Below, one piece after another: positions 25,799 to 33,373 of a stretch of 64,000 bases of DNA. The first letter of the stretch is position 1. Every line of letters starts with the position of its first letter. The notes beneath the pieces are model-generated. The model was not told where the DNA came from, searched no databases, and worked only from the letters and a program-made list of their open reading frames with translations. The position numbers and the translations under genes were made by a program. Source of the stretch: Microbacter sp. GSS18 (GTDB lineage: Bacteria > Actinomycetota > Actinomycetes > Actinomycetales > Microbacteriaceae); the NCBI GenBank assembly GCA_029319145.1, contig CP119753.1:2232001-2296000 (forward strand), written 5' to 3'.

Positions 25799-26766
25799 GC
25801 ACACCGGTGATGAGCCCGGCGGCCGTCCCGAACTCGGTCAAAGACCTGCTGATGCCGGGCCGAGACATCCCGCCCGAGCTGTCGCAGGCCGTCGGAACGG
25901 TGGCCCAGAGCAGCGGACTCGGCGACGCGCTGTCGAAGCTCACACCGCTCGGGCTCGACATCCTCGGCAAGCGCATCGGCGCTCTGCTCGGCGACATGCT
26001 GAACGTCGACCTCGGCGGGATGCTCGGCGGAGCGCTCATGAAGAACGAGGAACTCGCGGACGCCCTGCGCGCGACCGCCGAGACACCCGGCTCCGAAGCG
26101 ATCGTGACCCTCGCCGACCAGACCCTGCAGTCCGGCTACTCCCCCGCCGTCGACATCGTGGTCAACGAGGTGCCGCTCGTGAGCGTTGCCTTCGACGTAT
26201 CCCTCGCCACGCTGATCGAGGGCGCGCTGGTCGTCGTGCGCGACGGACGGATGACGGCCGTGCAGGCCGGACGCGCGCACCTGACGGCGTCGCTGTCATG
26301 CCAGGGAACTCCGATCGCCGCCCGCGAGGTGGAGCTGAACCTGCCGGCGGTGCTGCGGCTGCCCGAGGCGGTGGCCGGTGGAGCGGGAACGGCCGTGGGT
26401 GCGGTGAGTGCGGCGGCGGGTGTGGCAGGGGTGCAGGCGGCTCCGGAGGCCGGGGGGCCGGGGGCGGGAGTGCCGGGGGCGGCCGTACCGGGGACGCGAG
26501 CGCCTGGGGCCGCGGGGCCGGCGCCCGGGGCGGCGGTGCCCGGGGCGGCGACTGGCGCGGGGGCGGCTGGCGCGGGGGCGCCCGAGGCGGAGGTTCTGGC
26601 GGCATCGGCATCCGTCGTTCCGCCGGTCGGGCTCATCGCCAACGGGTGGCGCTTCACAGCCGCGGGCGCGTGGGAGCCGGCGACGCAGGCGCTGCCGGGC
26701 GACATCGTCAACGGCCACCGCCTCAACGCCGACGGCACGGCGTGGGAGCCGCTGCCGCCCGAGTGA
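25795..26766 (+). CDS. Cytosolic partner protein (cassette 2, gene b)
   Basis: A 323-residue paralogue of the protein at 23109. It matches part for part: SVKDLLMPGRDIPPE, GLDILGKRIGALLGDMLNVD, a beta domain from VTLADQTLQSGYSPAVDIVV to LNLPAVLRLP, then a Gly/Ala/Pro linker of about 85 residues built from PGA/PGT units (bases 26380-26620), and the C-terminal module GWRFTAAGAWEP with GDIVNGHRLNADGTAWEPLP. Translation is coupled to the membrane protein by ATGA. The linker sequence differs from cassette 1, so the linkers evolve faster than the structured ends. Function unknown. Confidence 0.75.
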   Translation: MSTPVMSPAAVPNSVKDLLMPGRDIPPELSQAVGTVAQSSGLGDALSKLTPLGLDILGKRIGALLGDMLNVDLGGMLGGALMKNEELADALRATAETPGSEAIVTLADQTLQSGYSPAVDIVVNEVPLVSVAFDVSLATLIEGALVVVRDGRMTAVQAGRAHLTASLSCQGTPIAAREVELNLPAVLRLPEAVAGGAGTAVGAVSAAAGVAGVQAAPEAGGPGAGVPGAAVPGTRAPGAAGPAPGAAVPGAATGAGAAGAGAPEAEVLAASASVVPPVGLIANGWRFTAAGAWEPATQALPGDIVNGHRLNADGTAWEPLPPE

Positions 26767-26807
26767 CCCGCGGTCCGGCATCCGCCCTCACACGCGGCGC
26801 GGACCGG

Positions 26808-27743
26808 TCAGATGCAAATCGGATCGCCCAGGTCGAAGGACTCGCCGTCGACCGTGAAGCTTCCCTCGGCGCACAGCAGCGTGTCGGGAGTCGGGCGCAC
26901 GATGAGCCCCGTGTAGGCGCCCCGAACATCGGGCTCTGTGGCCTCCTGCCGCTCCAGGCCGTTCGGCGCCGTCTCGGGGTAGATCGCGATCGTGACCGTG
27001 TTGCCCTCGTACTTCGCGTCGTAGCGCGTGAGGCGCGCCCAGCCCGCGTAGCACTGGTCCGACCAGATGATCTCGATGAGCGCGTTGTCGATGCGGCGAG
27101 CGGCCTTCGCCACCTTCGCGTCGTCTATGCATGGCGTGTAGGCGGGGTCTTCGCCTGTGGGGACGTCGATCTGAGGGGCCGGGGCGTCGTCGGCGGATGC
27201 GGGCGTACCCTCGGTCGCTGCTGCGTCGTCCTGGGCGGCGGTCTGCTGCGCCGCCGAGAGCTCCGACTGATAGACCTGCGCGGTCAGCACGGATGCCGCC
27301 GTGCCGCTGGTCGTCGCGCCCAGCAGGAACGCCGCCGCCGCGATCCAGATCGCGGTGCGCTTGCGCATGCCCACGATGGGCGCCGGAACGGCGGGCTCGG
27401 GGGCTGTCGGGGCGGCGGGTGCTGCGGGTGCGGCATCCGTCGCCTCCGAGGGGATCGGCGGCGCAGTGGCGAGCCCGGCGAGCACGTCGCGGCGATCGAG
27501 CCAGGCCGTGGTGTCGCCTCCGCACACCCGCACCACGCCGTCGACCGTGCGAGCGGTCGGCAGCGCCCGGCCCGCGAACGCCTCCGACAGCACCGACCGC
27601 GAAATGCCTGTCTCGTCCTGCAGCCGCTTCAGCGTGGGGTTGCCCCCGTCGAGCCGGAGCTTTCGCAGATCGGCCGCGAACCGCTCCTTCGTGTCGGTCG
27701 CGGACATGTTCCTGTCGTCGCTCGTCGACGGCGCCTCTGTCAT
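26808..27743 (-). CDS. XRE-type HTH membrane regulator with DUF2690-like C-terminus
   Basis: A 311-residue protein. The N-terminal helix-turn-helix region, about residues 20-92, has the recognition-helix stretch LQDETGISRSVLSEAFAGRA. A Pro/Ala linker, a membrane helix at about 131-153 and an extracytoplasmic domain with Cys residues follow (YTPCIDDAKVAKAARRI, WSDQCYAGWARL). That last part matches the DUF2690 pattern found fused to HTH domains in actinobacteria. A GGGGA lies six to seven bases before ATG 27743; the ATG two codons upstream is too close to it. It could sense an envelope signal and bind DNA. It is the nearest regulator to the cassettes, but transcribed towards them. Confidence 0.8.
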   Translation of the reverse strand: MTEAPSTSDDRNMSATDTKERFAADLRKLRLDGGNPTLKRLQDETGISRSVLSEAFAGRALPTARTVDGVVRVCGGDTTAWLDRRDVLAGLATAPPIPSEATDAAPAAPAAPTAPEPAVPAPIVGMRKRTAIWIAAAAFLLGATTSGTAASVLTAQVYQSELSAAQQTAAQDDAAATEGTPASADDAPAPQIDVPTGEDPAYTPCIDDAKVAKAARRIDNALIEIIWSDQCYAGWARLTRYDAKYEGNTVTIAIYPETAPNGLERQEATEPDVRGAYTGLIVRPTPDTLLCAEGSFTVDGESFDLGDPICI

Positions 27744-27797
27744 TCGCATTCCCCAGTTTGCTGTGCTGTGAAAGGGCGGTCCCCACCGCCCACCACT

Positions 27798-27826
27798 TAT
27801 ATAAGCACGACGAGACGGGGTGTCCG
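27798..27826 (-). promoter_or_regulatory. Promoter of the XRE/DUF2690-like gene
   Basis: On the minus strand the -35 CGGACA (27826-27821) and the -10 TATATA (27803-27798) are 17 bases apart. The -10 sits in a perfect palindrome CTTATATAAG (27796-27805), which is very AT-rich for this genome. The leader would be about 47 bases. Confidence 0.6.
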
Positions 27827-27994
27827 GTTCTTCCGGATCCGTCCGAATCGCGGTCAGCGGGAAGGCACGGGTTCGTCGGGCGCGGTTGAATTGCCATGCG
27901 CCGCGCTCCGATCGGGGGATCGGATCGCGCGCCGGGGCGGGCATCGCAGTCGGAACCTTGGGGGAGGTTCGCAAGCGACGCATCCCGAACTGTC

Positions 27995-28020
27995 GGGGAG
28001 GGGCTCGGCGGCCCCTCCCC
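27995..28020. terminator. Orphan terminator-like hairpin
   Basis: A perfect 10-base stem GGGGAGGGGC/GCCCCTCCCC with a six-base loop TCGGCG. It lies between two genes that both start away from it, so neither should need it. Confidence 0.5.
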
Positions 28021-28131
28021 GTTCCCGCCACGGGGCCCGTCACTACTGTCGCTCCTGGGGCGCTGCTCGAGGGCGGGTTCCCGGGGTCGGGGGCGCCGGG
28101 GGCGGAGGTGCCGGGGTCGGGAGCGGTTGCG

Positions 28132-28180
28132 TCCGGGGGCCGGGGGCCGGGGGCCGATGCTGCGGTTCGGGGGCCGGCGC
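28132..28180 (+). repeat. G-run cluster, possible G-quadruplex
   Basis: Three GGGGG runs separated by CC, and a fourth after a longer loop, occur within about 45 bases. This is the layout of a four-tract G-quadruplex. It lies about 140 bases upstream of the HNH gene. Confidence 0.5.
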
Positions 28181-28278
28181 AGCGGTTCGGGGCTGCGCAG
28201 TGCCGGAGGCCAGAGTTCGACGGCATCCTCCTCCCCAACCGCGACGGTGACGCACCTTGCCCACAGCAACGCCAACCA

Positions 28279-28294
28279 TCGAACAAATGTCCGA
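28279..28294 (+). promoter_or_regulatory. LexA (SOS) box
   Basis: TCGAAC-AAAT-GTCCGA differs at one position from the actinobacterial LexA consensus TCGAAC-N4-GTTCGA. It occupies the -35 region relative to the -10 at 28304, a repressing position. DUF222-HNH (13E12-type) genes are known LexA targets in mycobacteria, which supports the call. Confidence 0.75.
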
Positions 28295-28303
28295 GCCCCG
28301 GCG

Positions 28304-28309
28304 TAGCGT
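28304..28309 (+). promoter_or_regulatory. -10 element of the HNH gene (leaderless)
   Basis: TAGCGT ends seven bases before ATG 28317, so the transcript should begin at the start codon. It lies 9 bases after the LexA box. Confidence 0.55.
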
Positions 28310-28316
28310 GTGTGAC

Positions 28317-29921
28317 ATGACGAACCCGTTGCTCCCTCTCGGCGAGGCGGTCGATGCCGCGCGCCGGGTGTGGCGCGACGGGCGCGATCCGGCCGAGCTG
28401 TCGAGTGAAGAGCTCGCCCTGCTGACCGACGAGCTGACGGTCGCGCAGCGCCACATGGATGCGGCCAAAGCCCGCGTCGCTCGCGAGGTCGCCCGCAAGT
28501 CGCATCCGGACCTGGGCCCTGAGGGGTTCGCCAAGGTCCGCGGCTTCCGCTCCCCCACCACATACATCGCGACGACGACCGGCGTGACGACGGCCGAGGC
28601 TGCGCGCCTGATCGAGGTCGGCGAAGCGACCTCGCCGCGCGAGGGCTTCGGCGACGAGGTCAAGCCGCCGAAGTACCCGGCTGTCGCCCGTGCGCTCGAG
28701 CAGGGGCGCATCGGCGTCGCCGCCGCGGGAGCGATCGTGGGGCTCCTCGACAAGGTCGCGCTGCGCACCGATCCCGAGACACTGGCCCGCGCCGAGGCTG
28801 ATCTGGTCGAGAAGGCGCGGCAGCTCTCGATGAACGACCTCCATCGTGTGCTCGCCCGCGCAGAAGCCTGGCTCGACCCGCGCGGGGTCGCCGACCGCGA
28901 GAGCGAGATGCGCCGCAAGCGCTCGCTGCACATCCGCGAGGGTCGAGACGGTCTGGTTCACATCTCGGCGGTCCTCGACCCCGAGCACGGCGCGGTGTTC
29001 AAGACGGCGATCGAGCAGATCGTCACCTCGCGTCTGCGGGCGCAGCGCGAACGCGCCACAGCGCGTGCACCGCGAGAGGGATCGGCGGGTGTCGATGGCG
29101 AAGCGATGACATCGCACGGCCGCCGGGCGGCGGGCGGAGTCGACGGTACCGGCGGCAGCACGGGCGCTGGGGCGGATGGTCGCGCGAGCCATGATTCCGG
29201 AGTCGACGGCGACGACCGGGCGCCGAGTGCGAGCGCGGCAGCGAATGGGGCGACGAGCGCGGCGAGCGCGCAAGCGGATGCGGGCGCGCAGGCGAATGCG
29301 AGCGCGCACGCTGGTGTGGATGCGGGTGTGAGCGACGCGCGCCGAAGCATTCCGCAGATGCAGGCGGAGGCTCTGATCCACCTCATCGAGCACGGGATGA
29401 GCTGCGACGCCGACCTGCCCCTCGAGGGAGCGACCGTCGTGGTGCGGATGACCCTCGAAGATCTCGAATCCGGTGACGGATACGCCACGATCGACGGACT
29501 CACCACTCCCGTCTCGGTTCAGACCGCGCGGCGGATGGCGGCGGGCGGGGCGGTGATACCGTGCGTGCTCGGCGGCGACAGCGAGATCCTCGACTGGGGA
29601 CGCAAGAGACGCCTCTTCACGCCGGCGCAGAAGATGGCGCTCGTCGAACGAGACGGCGGATGCGCCATGTGCGGTGCGCCGCCCGGCTGGACGAAGACCC
29701 ACCACATCCGCTGGTGGCAACGGGATGCCGGCCCGACCGACCTCTCGAACGGCGTGCTGCTGTGCGAGAGCTGCCATCACCGCGTGCACGACAACGGCTG
29801 GGAGATCCGCATCGACGGGGCACGGAGGGACTCCGCGGTGTGGCTCATTCCGCCCGCCGACGTCGATGCCGCGCGAACACCACGGCTGGGAGGGAGGGCG
29901 CTGTATGACTTCGCGGCATGA
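28317..29921 (+). CDS. DUF222-HNH endonuclease-like protein (13E12 family)
   Basis: A 534-residue protein with the DUF222 helical domain (EELALLTDELTVAQRHMDAA near residues 30-60) and a C-terminal HNH nuclease motif. The HNH part has C-A-M-C, KTHHIRWW with the catalytic His pair, SNGVLLCESCHHRVHDNGW and the second zinc Cys pair. Between them lies a low-complexity Ala/Gly/Ser linker of about 85 residues (bases 29080-29340) with repeats such as GANAS and SAHAGVDAG. The start is ATG 28317, leaderless, behind a LexA-like box, so it should be DNA-damage induced. The family is multicopy in actinobacteria, sometimes associated with mobile DNA; its cellular role is unsettled. Confidence 0.88.
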   Translation: MTNPLLPLGEAVDAARRVWRDGRDPAELSSEELALLTDELTVAQRHMDAAKARVAREVARKSHPDLGPEGFAKVRGFRSPTTYIATTTGVTTAEAARLIEVGEATSPREGFGDEVKPPKYPAVARALEQGRIGVAAAGAIVGLLDKVALRTDPETLARAEADLVEKARQLSMNDLHRVLARAEAWLDPRGVADRESEMRRKRSLHIREGRDGLVHISAVLDPEHGAVFKTAIEQIVTSRLRAQRERATARAPREGSAGVDGEAMTSHGRRAAGGVDGTGGSTGAGADGRASHDSGVDGDDRAPSASAAANGATSAASAQADAGAQANASAHAGVDAGVSDARRSIPQMQAEALIHLIEHGMSCDADLPLEGATVVVRMTLEDLESGDGYATIDGLTTPVSVQTARRMAAGGAVIPCVLGGDSEILDWGRKRRLFTPAQKMALVERDGGCAMCGAPPGWTKTHHIRWWQRDAGPTDLSNGVLLCESCHHRVHDNGWEIRIDGARRDSAVWLIPPADVDAARTPRLGGRALYDFAA

Positions 29922-30005
29922 TGGGCGCGACTGGGTGCCGGGAACGGTGGCGGATGCAGGCGGGTTCGGGCCGATGCCGGACGACCTTCTCCCAGGCCCG
30001 GCGGG

Positions 30006-30011
30006 TAATCT
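30006..30011 (+). promoter_or_regulatory. -10 element of the rhodanese gene (leaderless)
   Basis: TAATCT ends six bases before GTG 30018. No ribosome site lies between them, so a leaderless transcript starting at the GTG is likely. Confidence 0.5.
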
Positions 30012-30017
30012 TGGCCG

Positions 30018-30929
30018 GTGCCCGTCTCGAAGATCCTGCTCTACTACCGCTTCACCCCCATCGCCGACCCCGACGCGGTGCGGCTGTGGCAGCGCGACCT
30101 GTGCGAGCTCCTGGGGCTTCGCGGTCGCATCCTCATCTCGAAGGACGGCATCAACGGCACCGTCGGCGGCGAGCTCAACGCCGTCAAGACGTACTGGCGC
30201 AAGACCCGCGAGTACCCCGGCTTCGCCGACATCGACTTCAAGTGGTCCGAGGGCACGGGGCTCGACGAGGACGGACGCAGCCTCGACTTCCCGCGGCTGT
30301 CGGTCAAAGTCCGCGATGAGATCGTCAGCTTCGGCGCCCCGGGCGAACTGCAGGTCGACGAGCACGGCGTCATCGGCGGCGGGACCCACCTCTCGCCGGG
30401 CGCGCTCCACAAACTCGTCGAGCAGCGCGGCGACGACGTCGCGTTCTTCGACGGCCGCAATGCCTTCGAGGCCGAGATCGGGCGCTTCAAGGGTGCCGTC
30501 GTCCCCGACGTCGCCACGACCAGGGACTTCGTCGCCGAGCTCGACTCCGGCAAGTACGACCACCTCAAGGACCGCCCGGTGGTCACGTACTGCACCGGCG
30601 GCATCCGCTGCGAGGTGCTGTCGAGCCTCATGGTCTCGCGCGGCTTCAACGAGGTCTACCAGATGGACGGCGGCATCGTCCGCTACGCCGAGAGCTTCGG
30701 AAACACCGGCCTGTGGGAGGGCTCGCTCTACGTCTTCGACGGGCGCGAGGCGATGTCGTTCGGATCCGCCCCCGCTGTCATCGGGCGATGCCTCACGTGC
30801 GACGCGCCGTCCTCGCTCATGGTCAACTGCGCGAGCGCCGACTGCAAGGTGCGGGTCGTGCAGTGCGACGCATGCACGGATGCCGGCACCCCCGCGAACT
30901 GCGCCAAGCATCCCGTGCTCGTGGCCTGA
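30018..30929 (+). CDS. trhO: tRNA uridine hydroxylase, rhodanese family (TrhO/YceA-like)
   Basis: A 303-residue rhodanese-domain protein. The N-terminal acylphosphatase-like domain has [17 protein letters not shown] and [16 protein letters not shown], both hallmarks of TrhO. The rhodanese loop [12 protein letters not shown] puts the catalytic Cys at residue 192. A Cys-rich C-terminus ([26 protein letters not shown]) may bind a metal. In bacteria TrhO hydroxylates U34 of certain tRNAs using oxygen. GTG 30018 is the start because the family begins just before KILLYYRF and a -10 lies six bases upstream. It is monocistronic here; a tandem array follows. Confidence 0.9.
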   Translation: MPVSKILLYYRFTPIADPDAVRLWQRDLCELLGLRGRILISKDGINGTVGGELNAVKTYWRKTREYPGFADIDFKWSEGTGLDEDGRSLDFPRLSVKVRDEIVSFGAPGELQVDEHGVIGGGTHLSPGALHKLVEQRGDDVAFFDGRNAFEAEIGRFKGAVVPDVATTRDFVAELDSGKYDHLKDRPVVTYCTGGIRCEVLSSLMVSRGFNEVYQMDGGIVRYAESFGNTGLWEGSLYVFDGREAMSFGSAPAVIGRCLTCDAPSSLMVNCASADCKVRVVQCDACTDAGTPANCAKHPVLVA

Positions 30930-30960
30930 CGGCTCCCGTCCCAACGGCGAGGCGCTTCGC

Positions 30961-31160
30961 ACAGGCCCGCAGCGGGACGCACAGGCCCGCAGCGGGACGC
31001 ACGGGTTCGTGACGGGACGCACCGGTTCGTCACGGGACGCACGGGTTCGTGACCGGACGCACGGGTTCGTCACGGGACGCACGGGTTCGTCACGGGACGC
31101 ACGGGTTCGTGACCGGACGCACGGGTTCGTGGCGGGAGGCACGGGTTCGTGGCGGGAGGC
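30961..31160 (+). repeat. Ten-copy 20-bp tandem array
   Basis: Ten directly abutting 20-base units fill 30961-31160 exactly. The common unit is ACGGGTTCGTGACGGGACGC; units 1-2 read AGGCCCGCAGC inside, and units 9-10 end GGCGGGAGGC. Each core unit contains CACG-GGTT-CGTG, a small hairpin. There are no spacers. The array fills most of the 346-base gap between the rhodanese gene and the sulfotransferase and shows no supported ORF. Confidence 0.92.
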
Positions 31161-31275
31161 ACACAGTACGCTGAGTCCGAGCGCGCCGCCGGGGCGTGCT
31201 GCTGAGTTTCGGTGCCCGCGACCGGTCGACCCTGTCGACGAGCGGCGCCGGACGAGACGAGCGGAGCGAGCCGAC

Positions 31276-31908
31276 ATGACGCCCGAAGACGACGCCGCGC
31301 CGGCGAAGGTCTTCTGCATCGGCTTCCACAAGACCGGCACGTCGAGCCTCGCCGAGGCGTTCGAGGCGCTCGGGTACCGGGTCACGGGGCCCAACGGCGT
31401 CGACGACCCCGACATCGCCCGCAACGCGCTGCCGATGGCGAAGCAGCTCGTCGAGCAGTACGACATGTTCCAGGACAACCCGTGGCCGATCCTGTTCCGC
31501 GAACTCGATGAGCTCTACCCGGGCAGTCGGTTCATCCTCACGGTGCGCGACACCGACAAGTGGCTCACCAGCCAGCAGCGGCACTTCGGCACGCGGACGA
31601 CCCCGATGCGTGAGTGGATCTACGACGGCGCCGGCTCGCCGGTCGGCAACGAGGAGATCTACCGCGAACGATACGAGCGGCACAACGCCGACGTGCTCGC
31701 CCACTTCGCCGACCGCCCGCAGGACCTGCTCGTCATGCGACTCGAGGACGGCGACGGCTGGGAGAAGCTCGCCGCGTTCCTCGGCGTCCCCGTGCCCGAC
31801 GTGCCGTTTCCCCACGCCAACAGCGCGCAGCAGCGCGTCGAGCTCGGCAACAGCCGCACCGTCACGCAGCGCGTGCGCGACAAGCTGCGACGGATGACCG
31901 CGCGATGA
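31276..31908 (+). CDS. Sulfotransferase family protein 1
   Basis: A 210-residue cytosolic sulfotransferase-fold protein. The PAPS 5'-phosphosulfate loop is VFCIGFHKTGTSSLAEAFEA near residues 12-31, and the 3'-phosphate strand/helix is RFILTVRDTDKWLTS. The conserved YERHN block and a C-terminal LGVPVPDVPFPHAN agree with the family. It should transfer sulfate from PAPS to a hydroxyl acceptor, perhaps a glycan or lipid of the envelope; the acceptor is not visible. ATG 31276 is used; a GGAG lies about ten bases upstream. The stop overlaps the next ATG by four bases. Confidence 0.85.
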   Translation: MTPEDDAAPAKVFCIGFHKTGTSSLAEAFEALGYRVTGPNGVDDPDIARNALPMAKQLVEQYDMFQDNPWPILFRELDELYPGSRFILTVRDTDKWLTSQQRHFGTRTTPMREWIYDGAGSPVGNEEIYRERYERHNADVLAHFADRPQDLLVMRLEDGDGWEKLAAFLGVPVPDVPFPHANSAQQRVELGNSRTVTQRVRDKLRRMTAR

Positions 31909-32087
31909 CGGATCACGGCACGATGACGGACCACCCCGCGACGACCGACCACCGCGGGATGACCGATGACCGCCCGATGACCGACGGCCGCCCGATGACC
32001 GATGACCGCCCGACGACCGATAACCGCGCGATGACCGATGACCGCGCGATGACTCACGGCCGCAGGATGAGGACGGGCCGGCGGTGA
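31905..32087 (+). CDS. 60-residue hexapeptide-repeat ORF bridging two sulfotransferases
   Basis: ATG 31905 overlaps the stop of sulfotransferase 1 (ATGA), and the stop 32085-32087 overlaps the GTG of sulfotransferase 2 (GTGA). The 60 residues are exactly ten hexapeptides of the form MTDxRx (MTDHGT, MTDHPA, TTDHRG, MTDDRP, MTDGRP, MTDDRP, TTDNRA, MTDDRA, MTHGRR, MRTGRR), an 18-base DNA repeat. The peptide would be hydrophilic and disordered, rich in Asp, Arg and His. It may be a real small protein, or simply a repeat expansion that keeps ribosomes flowing between the two genes. Confidence 0.55.
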   Translation: MTDHGTMTDHPATTDHRGMTDDRPMTDGRPMTDDRPTTDNRAMTDDRAMTHGRRMRTGRR

Positions 32088-33364
32088 CCGACACCCCGCC
32101 GGTGTTCGTCGTCGGAGCGCCGCGCTCGGGAACGACCCTGGTCGCCGCGGCCATCGCCGCGCACCCGGACATGCGCAGCGGACCGGAATCCCACTTCTTC
32201 AACAACCTCGCCGCGGCCGACCGCGAAGCGGCGGTCGCAGACCCGGAGTGGCCGACCGAGGCGGCCCGGCTGCTCGAGTCGCTGACGCGCGACGATGAGC
32301 GCGTCATCGACATGTTCGGGGTGACGCCCGACCAAGTGGCGGCGTACCTGCGCACACGGCGGCCATCGCAAGCCGCAATGCTGGCTGCACTCTTCGAGGC
32401 GGCCGCCGAACCGAGCGCAACCCAACCCGGCGCAACCCAACCCGGCACGACCGGACCCGGCGCAACCCAACCCGGCACGACCCAACCCGGCGCAACCCAA
32501 CCCGGCACGACCGGACCCGGCGCAACCCAACCCGGCACGACCCGACCGGGCGCCACCGAACCGGGCGCCGCCGGGCCGGGGACGGCGGGCCGCTGGGTGG
32601 AGAAGACTCCGAACCACATCTGGCGACTCGCCGAGATCGTCGAGCAGTTCCCGGACGCGCCGATCATCCACGTCGTACGCGACCCCCGCGACGTCGCCCG
32701 CTCCCTCGTGGGGCTGCCATGGGCGACGACCTCGCGCGTCGCCAACGCCTGGATGTGGTCCTCGTGGGTGCGCGAACTCGCACGCGCACGCCAGGACCCC
32801 CGCATCGCGGCCCGCATCACCGAAGTCCGATTCGAGGACTTCCTCGCCGACCCTGAAGCGACCCTCACCGCCCTGTGCGCGGCGATCGGCATCCGCTTCG
32901 ACCCCGGCATGCTCTCCCCCGAACGCACGGCGGCGGCCATGGTGTCGTCGGGCGAATGGTGGAAGGCGAAGAACGCCACCGCGATCGACCCGGAGCGTGC
33001 CTTCGCGTGGCGGCGCGACGCGGACGACCTCGACGAGGTCATCGCGACCATGTGCTTCGACGAGCTGCGCCCCCGCGGCTACGACACCGGGGACCACCCG
33101 AGGCGACGAATGCCACTCGCATCGTTCACGTTCCTCGACGCCGCCCTGCTCGAGGACACCCTCGTCCGCGCCGCGCTGGCGGGCGTCGCGATCGTTCCGA
33201 CAGCCGACGACGACCCGGGGAAGTCGTGGCTGTGGTCGGAACGCGAGGCGCTGCGTGCGGGACGCCGCGGCACCGCCATCCGCATCGCCCGCGTCCGGCT
33301 GCGACGCACGCGCGCATTGCGGCCCACCCGCACGCTCAAGCGCGACCGGACGTTCGAGCGGTAG
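32084..33364 (+). CDS. Sulfotransferase family protein 2 with pentapeptide-repeat insert
   Basis: A 426-residue protein of the Sulfotransfer_3 type. The PAPS loop FVVGAPRSGTTLVAAAIAAH is at residues 6-25, and the 3'-phosphate motif IIHVVRDPRDVARSLVG follows the conserved VEKTPNHIWR. Between the N-terminal helices and VEKTPN lies an insert of eleven pentapeptides of the form xTxPG (bases 32416-32580), absent from typical members. The C-terminus ends in a basic helix rich in Arg (RARRTRALRPTR-like). GTG 32084 is coupled to the repeat ORF. It probably shares an acceptor with sulfotransferase 1, because the three ORFs form one unit. Confidence 0.85.
   Translation: MTDTPPVFVVGAPRSGTTLVAAAIAAHPDMRSGPESHFFNNLAAADREAAVADPEWPTEAARLLESLTRDDERVIDMFGVTPDQVAAYLRTRRPSQAAMLAALFEAAAEPSATQPGATQPGTTGPGATQPGTTQPGATQPGTTGPGATQPGTTRPGATEPGAAGPGTAGRWVEKTPNHIWRLAEIVEQFPDAPIIHVVRDPRDVARSLVGLPWATTSRVANAWMWSSWVRELARARQDPRIAARITEVRFEDFLADPEATLTALCAAIGIRFDPGMLSPERTAAAMVSSGEWWKAKNATAIDPERAFAWRRDADDLDEVIATMCFDELRPRGYDTGDHPRRRMPLASFTFLDAALLEDTLVRAALAGVAIVPTADDDPGKSWLWSEREALRAGRRGTAIRIARVRLRRTRALRPTRTLKRDRTFER
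32416..32580 (+). repeat. 15-bp tandem repeat inside sulfotransferase 2
   Basis: Eleven in-frame 15-base units alternate between CGCAACCCAACCCGG and CACGACCGGACCCGG types, with a 60-base higher-order period. They encode ATQPG/TTGPG pentapeptides. The last units drift toward CGCCGCCGGGCCGGG. Confidence 0.92.
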
Positions 33365-33373
33365 CGCCGAGCC

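Larger units (their letters stand above)
27744..28278. other. 535-base non-coding region with promoter, orphan hairpin and G-rich repeats
   Basis: No gene is supported here. It holds the XRE-gene promoter, a strong hairpin at 27995-28020 that follows no gene, and a stretch at 28071-28185 rich in GGGGG runs that would read PGSGAPGAEVPGSGA, like the linker of the protein at 25795. It may be a remnant of a repeat-containing gene or contain a small RNA ending at the hairpin. Confidence 0.5.

Noticed and set aside
30961..31160. CRISPR array
   Set aside because: The 20-base units abut directly with no spacers, vary between copies, and no cas genes are nearby.
26808..31478. A 1556-codon minus-strand frame across the HNH and rhodanese genes
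   Set aside because: Only its last 311 codons, from ATG 27743, look like a protein (the HTH/DUF2690-like gene). The rest is antisense to well-supported genes.
32054..33097. Minus-strand frame rich in Gly/Ala/Pro repeats opposite sulfotransferase 2
   Set aside because: The repeat pattern is the antisense reading of the 15-base array; the plus-strand gene has both PAPS motifs.
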